From: Fermentibacter danicus
GTDB lineage: Bacteria; Fermentibacterota; Fermentibacteria; Fermentibacterales; Fermentibacteraceae
Reading direction: 5' to 3'
Length of the DNA stretch: 10,817 bases
NCBI GenBank assembly: GCA_001618615.1
Contig: LKHB01000146.1
Coordinates: 1-10,817, forward strand
Part shown: one piece after another, positions 4,856 to 10,817 of the stretch
Layout: every line of letters begins with the position of its first letter
Numbering within the stretch: position 1 is the first letter of the stretch
Translations under genes and position numbers: made by a program
The notes under the pieces: generated by a model
What the model saw: only the letters and a program-made list of their open reading frames with translations
Databases searched by the model: none
Told to the model about the DNA's origin: nothing

Positions 4856-6779
4856 GCCGCCCGAGCCGCTTCTCGATCGTGTCGGCCACCTGCTCCGGCA
4901 GGAGCCCCTGCATCTCGTAGAGGGCTTCCGGATCCCCCGAGAGGCCGTATCCGTCCACACCGAGCCTGAGCAGGGGAGGCGCTCCGCGCTCCGCCGAAAG
5001 CGCAACCGCGATCCTGCTTCCCAGGCCTGTCTCCCTGTCGTGATCCTCGTAGGAGACGGCCAGCGGGAAGCCTCTGATCCTGTCGAGAAGAGCGGGGGAG
5101 AGGCTGACCGGACAGCACGCGGAGATCACCTCAAGGGCGATGCCCCTCCGTTCGAGGATTGCGGCGGCTTCGAGAGCCCTGTGACACATCGATCCCATGG
5201 TGACCAGCACCGCATCCTTCCCGGGTTTCAGCAGATCGTGAGCGCCGTATACGAAGCGGTAGCCCTCACCGAAGAGAGGCGTGCCGTCGGGCCCGGTGAT
5301 GACCGGGGTCTTCGATCTGCCCATGGCGATGAAGTAGTTGCCTGGATTGGCGGCGGCGAACCTGACGGCCCTGTCGGTCTGGTTCGGGTCGGCCGGAACG
5401 ATGACCGAGCAGTTCCTCAGGCTTCCCATCAGGGCCAGGTACTTGATGCAGTGGTGCGTCTTCCCGTCGGGGCCCACGTCCAGGCCGCAGTGGGTGGCGA
5501 CCACCTTGAGGTTGGTCATGTTGATGTCGTTGAGCCTGTGCTGGTTGAACGTCTCGTCTGCGGCGAAGACCCCGAAGTCGGCCCAGAACACCACCCTGTC
5601 CGCAAGGGAGGCCGCTCCGGCGGCCGAAGCCGTGTGGTGCTCCATGATGCCCGACTGGATGAAGTGGGAAGGATAGGCCTTTGCAAAGGCTTCCGTCTTC
5701 ACCGAAGCCGCGAGATCACAGTCGAACACCAGGGGAACCCTGTCGCTGTTGACCGACGCAAGGTCGGTGAGGGCCAGCCCGAACGCGCTCCGGTTGTCTC
5801 CCTTGTGATCCGGGGGATAGGTCCGGGGATTGCCGACATTGTCGAGCACCGCCCCCCCGGAACACGGGGAGTGGAATGTTCTTCCGGCGGGCCGGCCGGC
5901 GCGCCTCGCCTCTGCAAGTTCGTCCAGGTCGTCCGGGATGCCCAGCTCCGCCAGCGCCCTGCCGGCCTCCGCACGGGTGAGGGCCCTGCCGTGGAACTGA
6001 GGGTCGTTTTCCATGAACGACACTCCCTTGCCCATCACCGTCTCCGCAAGGACGACCCTGGGTCCGGCCGGGTTCCCGGAGGGCCGGAGAGCCCGATACA
6101 GGGCGGGGATGTCATGGCCGTCCACCCGGATGACCTCCCAGCCGTCGGAGGAATACTCGGCCTCGAGATCGACGGGCATCACGTCCGCCGTTCGGCCGGA
6201 TATCTGGAGGCCGTTCATGTCGACGACGACCGTGATGGAGGAGAGGCCGAAGGCCTTCGCGAAACGCCTGGCCTCGACGATCTGGCCCTTCTGCTGCTCT
6301 CCGTCGCCCATCACGACGAAGATCCTGTTGCTGAAACCGGCCAGACGATCGGCGATCGCGAAGCCGCACGCCCCGGACAGCCCCTGCCCGAGGTTGCCGG
6401 TGGTGAGTTCGACGCCGGGGACCGTGCGTTCGATATGCCCTTCGAAGGGGCTTCCGGCGAGACGGAACGTCCTGACAGCCTCGCCTGCGTCGAAGAAGCC
6501 GAGCCGTCCCAGCACCGAATAGACCGCCGGCGAGGTATGTCCGTGACTCACCAGAATCCTGTCGCGGCCCTTCATCCGGGGATTCTCCGGATCGACCGCA
6601 GCCTGGCTCCATAGGAGCGCGAAGATCTCGGTGGAGGACATGGAGCCGCCGGGATGGCCGCTTCCGGCGAGCGTCGTCATGCGGATGACGTCGCCTCTGA
6701 CCTGTCTGCAGAGGGCTTCGATGCCGCCGACGACCCCGGCCGGCGGTTCCGGTGGCTGGAACCGGGTTCGCTCGATCAC
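4842..6779 (-). CDS. tkt: Transketolase
   Basis: 645 residues, close to the usual 620-670, with thiamine-diphosphate and C-terminal domains on one chain. It moves two-carbon units between ketose and aldose phosphates in the pentose phosphate pathway. Visible motifs: AGSGHPGGSMS (38-48), VSHGHTSPAVYS (77-88), TTGNLGQGLS (126-135), the cofactor motif GDGEQQKGQ (158-166) ending at N189, H263 in PQFHG, and the catalytic glutamate E380 in QSGIMEHHT. GDGEQQKGQ and VGPDGKTHHCIK differ from the E. coli form and point to another transketolase clade. The start is GTG at 6779, whose GTGA overlaps the stop of the upstream FTCD gene. The AGGGGAA of the FTCD end is the only ribosome-binding-like sequence, so translation is probably coupled. 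The 3' end overlaps the convergent flavoprotein gene by 14 bases. Confidence 0.94.
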   Translation of the reverse strand: MIERTRFQPPEPPAGVVGGIEALCRQVRGDVIRMTTLAGSGHPGGSMSSTEIFALLWSQAAVDPENPRMKGRDRILVSHGHTSPAVYSVLGRLGFFDAGEAVRTFRLAGSPFEGHIERTVPGVELTTGNLGQGLSGACGFAIADRLAGFSNRIFVVMGDGEQQKGQIVEARRFAKAFGLSSITVVVDMNGLQISGRTADVMPVDLEAEYSSDGWEVIRVDGHDIPALYRALRPSGNPAGPRVVLAETVMGKGVSFMENDPQFHGRALTRAEAGRALAELGIPDDLDELAEARRAGRPAGRTFHSPCSGGAVLDNVGNPRTYPPDHKGDNRSAFGLALTDLASVNSDRVPLVFDCDLAASVKTEAFAKAYPSHFIQSGIMEHHTASAAGAASLADRVVFWADFGVFAADETFNQHRLNDINMTNLKVVATHCGLDVGPDGKTHHCIKYLALMGSLRNCSVIVPADPNQTDRAVRFAAANPGNYFIAMGRSKTPVITGPDGTPLFGEGYRFVYGAHDLLKPGKDAVLVTMGSMCHRALEAAAILERRGIALEVISACCPVSLSPALLDRIRGFPLAVSYEDHDRETGLGSRIAVALSAERGAPPLLRLGVDGYGLSGDPEALYEMQGLLPEQVADTIEKRLGRLTSS

Positions 6780-8491
6780 TTCCCCTTCCCCTCGTCACCG
6801 GAGGCGGCGGAGGTCTCCAGCCTTCTCCTGACGTCGCCGACGACCGACGAGGCGATCGAGGAGGTCTCCTCCAGGATCGCAGCCGCCCTGGCGATGAGAG
6901 CCTCGGCCGCGGCGCGGTCCTCGAACTGGGCGGCGTTGATCACTACGTTGAAATAGGCGCCCTCCGATGCCGAGCGGGCGCAAGATGCCGCCACCCCGGC
7001 GTCGGAAAGGGAGGCCGGCAGACCATTCGCGGCGACGGAAGCCGCAAGGGAGGCGATCTCCGGGCAGCGCTCCAGCACGGACATGGGCACGGCGGCCGCC
7101 GCGTGCATGGCCTCCTGCACCCCCTCGCCCTTCCTCACGGCGTCCATGAACACGTTGAAGGCGGCGGTGTCGTCGTCGATGGCCCGGAGCAGATCCTCCT
7201 TCAGGCTCTGGGCCTTCGGAGCGATCTCCCTCATCTCATCCCAGGCCGCTCTACAGTCGCGGCTCTTCACCGTGAGGTTGGCGACCATGGCCGAAAGCGC
7301 GGCTCCTAGGGAGGCGATCAGAGCCGCCACGGAACCCCCGCCCGGCGCCGGCGAATCCGAGGAAAGCTCGTCGGCGAAGTCCCTGCAGGTCATGCCGGAG
7401 AGCACGGGTTCGTCGGCGACGAGGTATTCGATGATCTTGGAGGCCGGATCGAACCCGGCGACATCCCTCAGTCCCATGGACCTGACCGCCGCCTCCACCA
7501 GTCTCCGTTCCGGAAGGCCGGGGGATACGGCCATCCTGCCTGTGCCGCTCATCCCGGAGTTCTGCATTTCGAGGTAGTATCTCCCGGCGTCGAGCATGCA
7601 CGAGAGCGGAACCAGACCGACTATCTCGGAACCGGTGACCCTGTAGCCGAGCTTCTCCACCTCCCGCCGGGTTGTTTCGAAGGCGACGTGCAGGGGAGTG
7701 ACGGAGATGTCTGTCAGGTTCATCGTGACCTGCGCGCAGTTGTACTCCCTTATGAACCAGCCCGTGGCCTTGCATGCCTGGAGCAGCCCGGGGACCTGGA
7801 CCTTCGCGCCCGAGGCGTCCCTTATGAACTTCCAGTTCGAGTCCCTCGCGGTCCTGCCGGAATCGCGAATGGTGAGGGCGACCTCCTTGGCGACCGAGTC
7901 GTCCGTCGTGTTGAGGTTCACGTTGTAGGCTACAAGAAAGCTTCGGGCGCCGATGACGGTCACGCCCGTCCGGGCGACGGCCGGGCTCCACCCGCCGGGG
8001 CCGAAGTCGGGCTCCCATTCCGGTCTGCCCAGCTTCTCCGGAAGGGCCTCGTACTCGCCCTCCCTGATGTCGGGGAGCTTCTCGCGCGAAGGCCTCGTAG
8101 CGGCCTTCTCGTACAGATAGACGGGTATGCCCAGTTCGCGGCCGACCCTGTCGCCCAGGCGCCTGGCCAGATCGACGCATTCATCCATCGTGACGCCTGC
8201 AACCGGCACGAAGGGGCAGACGTCCGTGGCTCCCTGCCGGGGGTGCGCTCCGGTGTGAACCGACATGTCGATGAGCGCCCCGGCCCGTTCGATTATCCTG
8301 AAGGCGGATTCGAGGACGGCCTCGGGTTCCCCCGCCACCGTTATCACCGTTCTGTTCGTCGCGGCGCCCGGATCGACGTCCAGCACCCGCGCCCCCGGAA
8401 CGGACGACGCAGCCTTGACAACGGCGTCTATGACCTCTCTGTTCCTTCCCTCTGATATATTGGGAACGCATTCTACAATTCTCCGGGACAT
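6776..8491 (-). CDS. ftcD: Bifunctional glutamate formimidoyltransferase / formimidoyl-THF cyclodeaminase
   Basis: 571 residues, a full fusion like the ~540-residue animal FTCD. The first activity moves a formimino group from formiminoglutamate (histidine breakdown) to tetrahydrofolate; the second releases ammonia to give methenyl-THF. Transferase N-terminal part: ECVPNISEGRN (7-17) and SVHTGAHPRQGATDVCPF (77-94), with His83 matching the catalytic histidine of the family. The middle domain runs to about 335, with YNVNLNT and NLTDISVTPLH. The cyclodeaminase domain, about 360-560, has the SPAPGGGSVAALIASLGAAL block. ATG 8491 has GGGAGG about seven bases upstream. First gene of a two-gene operon with transketolase. 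No other histidine-degradation gene is in the window, so a role in purine or folate salvage is also possible. Confidence 0.94.
   Translation of the reverse strand: MSRRIVECVPNISEGRNREVIDAVVKAASSVPGARVLDVDPGAATNRTVITVAGEPEAVLESAFRIIERAGALIDMSVHTGAHPRQGATDVCPFVPVAGVTMDECVDLARRLGDRVGRELGIPVYLYEKAATRPSREKLPDIREGEYEALPEKLGRPEWEPDFGPGGWSPAVARTGVTVIGARSFLVAYNVNLNTTDDSVAKEVALTIRDSGRTARDSNWKFIRDASGAKVQVPGLLQACKATGWFIREYNCAQVTMNLTDISVTPLHVAFETTRREVEKLGYRVTGSEIVGLVPLSCMLDAGRYYLEMQNSGMSGTGRMAVSPGLPERRLVEAAVRSMGLRDVAGFDPASKIIEYLVADEPVLSGMTCRDFADELSSDSPAPGGGSVAALIASLGAALSAMVANLTVKSRDCRAAWDEMREIAPKAQSLKEDLLRAIDDDTAAFNVFMDAVRKGEGVQEAMHAAAAVPMSVLERCPEIASLAASVAANGLPASLSDAGVAASCARSASEGAYFNVVINAAQFEDRAAAEALIARAAAILEETSSIASSVVGDVRRRLETSAASGDEGKGK
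8474..8479 (+). promoter_or_regulatory. Possible -10 box for the GH84/thyX operon
   Basis: TACAAT (5 of 6 to TATAAT) lies inside the start of the divergent FTCD gene, upstream of both candidate starts of the hydrolase gene. No good -35 is seen at 16-18 bases, so support is weak. Confidence 0.25.
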
Positions 8492-8527
8492 CAGATCCTC
8501 CCATCGGACACGGGGTGACGATTCGCG

Positions 8528-8556
8528 AAGCTAGTCAACGGCTGTGGAGGCGTCAA
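8528..8556 (-). promoter_or_regulatory. Possible promoter for the FTCD/transketolase operon
   Basis: On the minus strand TTGACG (8556-8551) is followed after 17 bases by TAGCTT (8533-8528), 3 of 6 to the -10 consensus. It lies about 37 bases before the FTCD start. The -35 is good, the -10 poor. Confidence 0.3.
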
Positions 8557-8562
8557 CGAAAA

Positions 8563-9738
8563 GTGGGCGGTTTCAGAGAGCTAAGAGGAATCGTGGAGGG
8601 GTTTTACGGAAGACCCTACACGGTGGGGCACAGGCGCAGGATGCTGGAGATCGTGGCGGGGCTTCCCGGCAGCCCTACCTGGCTCTATGCCCCGAAGGAC
8701 GATCCCTTCCACCGCAGGCGGTGGAGGGAGGAGAGGCCGGAGGCCGACAGGAATGCGCTCAGGACCTCTGCCGGCGACGCGAGGGAACTCGGCGTCGAAT
8801 GGATCCAGGGCATAAGCCCCTGGAAGTTCGTGGACGACGATGCGCCGATCCTCAGGCGAAGGGTCGAAGAAGCCTTGGAGGACGGAGCCCGGATCGTCGC
8901 AATCCTGTTCGACGACGTCGAGGGGCCTTACACTCAGGAACTCGCCAGGCGACAGAACTCCCTCCTGCGCTCCGCGATGAGCGGAATGGACGCGCCGGTG
9001 ATCGTCTGCCCCTCCGTCTACTGCGAAGAACTCGCGGCCAGGGATGACGGGACGGATTATCTCACGGCGTTCGACCGGCAACTGTCCGAGGAGTGGGCGA
9101 TACTCTGGACCGGTCCCGCCGTGATTCCCCGCCGCATGGAGCTGTGCGCCTCGGTGGCGTGGAGGTACGGGGAGGGAAGGCTGGTGCTCTGGGACAACCT
9201 CCTCGCGGACGACTACACCCTCCGGCGCGTCTATCTCGGTGAGCCGCGCGACAGGATAGTACCGGGCACGGGCTACCTCCTCAACCCGTCATCCATGGAG
9301 ATCCCATCCCTCTTCTCGGCATGGAGGCTCTGCACGGCGCTCTCGCCCGACAGCGCGCCGCCTCTTCCCGATCCCGTCTCGGGGCTGCAGGACGGGCTGA
9401 CCCTTCTTGCGGAGTTCCACGACGTGCCGTGGGGCGTGCGTCCTGCCGTGAGGAGGCTTCTGGACGAACTAGGCGAGGCGATGGAACAGGGCGCCTCGTT
9501 CCCCGCCGTGGCCGAGCGCGCGCTCGGCGACCTGGCCTCCTTCCGCGACAGGCTGGTGGAGGCTCCGGGCGGGTTCGAGCTGCTCCCCTATCTGAACGAC
9601 ATCACGAGGCTGCTCACGATCTGGAGGATGGCTCTCAACGCCTCCTCCCCCCGCGACGAACTCGAGCGGCTCATGTCCGAGAGGCTCCCCTGGGACCACC
9701 CGCTGGCCCTGGGCACCGCCAGGAGGCTTTCCGGATGA
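8563..9738 (+). CDS. GH84-family beta-N-acetylglucosaminidase (O-GlcNAcase-like)
   Basis: GH84 enzymes remove N-acetylglucosamine from proteins or glycans by substrate-assisted catalysis. Visible blocks: RGIVEGFYGRPYT, then LYAPKDDPFHRRRWREE, then the catalytic Asp-Asp pair in ILFDDVEG (8911-8916), LWTGPAVIPRRM, LVLWDNLLADDY (matching the WDN...ND substrate-binding stretch of human OGA) and GYLLNPSSMEIPSL (the conserved NP asparagine). The frame is open back to a GTG at 8515 (407 residues), but that start has no ribosome-binding site and leaves 23 bases to the divergent FTCD start. GTG 8563 (391 residues) has GGAGG 12 bases upstream and begins just before the conserved domain, so it is preferred with some doubt. 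No signal peptide: probably cytoplasmic. It lacks the extra N-terminal domain and C-terminal modules of many bacterial GH84 enzymes. Its TGA overlaps the next gene's ATG. Confidence 0.88.
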   Translation: MGGFRELRGIVEGFYGRPYTVGHRRRMLEIVAGLPGSPTWLYAPKDDPFHRRRWREERPEADRNALRTSAGDARELGVEWIQGISPWKFVDDDAPILRRRVEEALEDGARIVAILFDDVEGPYTQELARRQNSLLRSAMSGMDAPVIVCPSVYCEELAARDDGTDYLTAFDRQLSEEWAILWTGPAVIPRRMELCASVAWRYGEGRLVLWDNLLADDYTLRRVYLGEPRDRIVPGTGYLLNPSSMEIPSLFSAWRLCTALSPDSAPPLPDPVSGLQDGLTLLAEFHDVPWGVRPAVRRLLDELGEAMEQGASFPAVAERALGDLASFRDRLVEAPGGFELLPYLNDITRLLTIWRMALNASSPRDELERLMSERLPWDHPLALGTARRLSG

Positions 9739-10817
9739 AGGTGATCCTCGCCGGGTACAACACGGACAGGCAGTTCGGGTCCGACACGCCGGAGACNNGC
9801 CGCAGGCGAGCTGGCTTCGGCCAGGAGGTCGAACGAGCGGATCGTTTTCGGATTCGGCCACTCCTCGGTCGCGGAGCACGCCGTCTTCAACCTGGACATC
9901 GCAGGAATCTCGAGATACGCCGCCGAGGCCCTCCAGTCGTTCCGCCTGGCCAGCTTCATGGAGAAGTCGCAGCGCTATATCAGGATAGATCGCGGATGGG
10001 TCGTCCCCGGCGAACTCGACCGGACCCGGGCCGCTGCCTTCGATGCGGCGTGCCGGGCCCTGTTCGACATCTATTCGGAACTTGCCGACATGCTCCTCCA
10101 AAGAGGTCTGCCCAGGGAGTCGGCTCGCGAGGATGCGAGATACGCCCTTCCTCTGTGCACCGAATGCCAGGTGGGCCTGACGGCCAACGCGAGGGAGCTG
10201 GAGCACATGATCAGGCGGCTCTCCGCATGGCCCGTCGCCGAGATCAGGGATCTGGCGGCCGCCCTTCTGGAGGCGGTCGGGCCGGTAGCCCCTTCTCTAT
10301 TCAGGTATCTCTCGCCGGTCAGTATGGACTCCTTCGCGGTCGGTTCCGCCATGACCCCCAGGAGGCTTCCGGGGCGGCAGGTCACGATGACTTCCTGGGA
10401 CACGGATGCGAAGGTCGGAACCTTCCTGCTGGCCATGAGGGACGGCATGACCCACGGCGAGGCCGCCTCCGCATGGAGAGGGATGCCCCCCGACGGGAGG
10501 GAGGCTCTCTTCTCTTCCGCACTGGATGGCCTGGGGGTCCACGATGCACTCCCGAGGGTATGGGAGATGGCGCACTACGCCTTCGACCTCTCCATCTCGT
10601 CAACCGCCTTTGCACAGCTCAAGCGCCACAGGATGGCCACCATCCTGCCGGGAAGCCCCTTCATCGGCTCCGGCACGGTGGTTCCGCCCTCGTTCCCGGC
10701 GTCCGCGAGGAGACTGCTGGAGAAGGGAGCCGCTCTCTCCGAGGATTGCGCCCGCTCCCTTCCGGAAGGCCTGAGGCCGTACATCCTCCTGAACGCCCAC
10801 AGGCGTGCGGTGTCCAT
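9735..10817 (+). CDS. Tandem-domain ThyX-like FAD-dependent thymidylate synthase, gapped and cut by window end
   Basis: ThyX makes dTMP from dUMP with methylene-THF, FAD and NADPH. The first 20 residues (MKVILAGYNTDRQFGSDTPE) start at ATG 9735 in an ATGA overlap with the hydrolase gene. At the N run the frame shifts and continues NERIVFGFGHSSVAEHAVFN, GISRYA, then FRLASFMEKSQRY (9940-9975), and NARELEHMIRR with AEIRDLA, the usual ThyX C-terminal helix motif. After about residue 220 a second copy begins: HDALPRVWEMAHYAFDL, then a full RHR-X7-S motif in KRHRMATILPGS (10624-10656), then VVPPSF. In the first copy the RHR positions read S-F-R, while the serine is kept. The gene continues beyond 10817. 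Duplicated ThyX-like proteins near 500 residues are known in several bacteria; activity here is inferred. Confidence 0.85.
   Translation, partial: MKVILAGYNTDRQFGSDTPEXXRRRAGFGQEVERADRFRIRPLLGRGARRLQPGHRRNLEIRRRGPPVVPPGQLHGEVAALYQDRSRMGRPRRTRPDPGRCLRCGVPGPVRHLFGTCRHAPPKRSAQGVGSRGCEIRPSSVHRMPGGPDGQREGAGAHDQAALRMARRRDQGSGGRPSGGGRAGSPFSIQVSLAGQYGLLRGRFRHDPQEASGAAGHDDFLGHGCEGRNLPAGHEGRHDPRRGRLRMERDAPRREGGSLLFRTGWPGGPRCTPEGMGDGALRLRPLHLVNRLCTAQAPQDGHHPAGKPLHRLRHGGSALVPGVREETAGEGSRSLRGLRPLPSGRPEAVHPPERPQACGVH
9797..9798. other. Assembly gap (NN) with frame change inside thyX-like gene
   Basis: The frame passes from that of 9735 to that of 9799. The protein jumps from DTPET to AAGELASARRSNERIVFG; the helix that normally follows the TPET-like start is missing, an estimated 10-25 residues. 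Confidence 0.85.

Noticed and set aside
5040..6614. 524-codon open frame on the plus strand opposite transketolase
   Set aside because: Antisense shadow of a clearly conserved gene in high-GC DNA; its translation has no recognisable motif and no ribosome-binding site.

Overview
The window is high-GC bacterial chromosome, rich in AGG arginine codons and GTG starts. It looks like a metagenome-derived scaffold, because four two-base N runs (557-558, 718-719, 3509-3510, 9797-9798) sit inside genes. At each run conserved protein sequence appears to be missing, and at three of the four the reading frame changes. Gene content (TldD-type protease, cobalamin-type radical SAM enzyme, geranylgeranyl-reductase-family flavoprotein, transketolase, FTCD, GH84, ThyX) suggests a free-living bacterium, possibly from an uncultured phylum. 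The sequence alone does not fix the phylum.

Layout. 14-1019 (+): a TldD/PmbA-family gene broken by two gaps, followed by a GC-rich hairpin. 1064-2545: an accessory patch, less GC-rich around the toxin-antitoxin pair. It holds a fragment of a RhuM-family gene (1270-1386, +), a two-gene MazF/PemK toxin and ribbon-helix-helix antitoxin module (1419-1984, -) with a palindromic operator candidate, two near-identical 26-bp direct repeats exactly bracketing that module (1394-1419 and 2051-2076), an IS3-family transposase fragment (2110-2217, -), and a terminator-like hairpin (2261-2296). 2546-3648 (-): a B12-binding-type radical SAM gene whose N-terminal domain is mostly lost in a gap. It diverges from a geranylgeranyl-reductase-family gene (3737-4855, +), whose 3' end overlaps the end of a convergent transketolase gene.

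4842-8491 (-): a two-gene operon, FTCD then transketolase, coupled by a GTGA stop/start overlap. Diverging from it, 8563-10817 (+) is a second two-gene operon: a compact GH84 O-GlcNAcase-type hydrolase and, overlapping by ATGA, a tandem-domain ThyX-like thymidylate synthase that runs off the window.

How the genes relate. FTCD feeds formimino groups into the tetrahydrofolate one-carbon pool and ThyX draws on that pool, so two folate enzymes flank the GH84 gene. Transketolase supplies pentose phosphates. The radical SAM/GGR pair hints at lipid or isoprenoid modification, but that is inference. The least ordinary parts are the repeat-bracketed toxin-antitoxin cassette between two gene fragments, and the tandem ThyX in which only the second repeat keeps a full RHR-X7-S motif.
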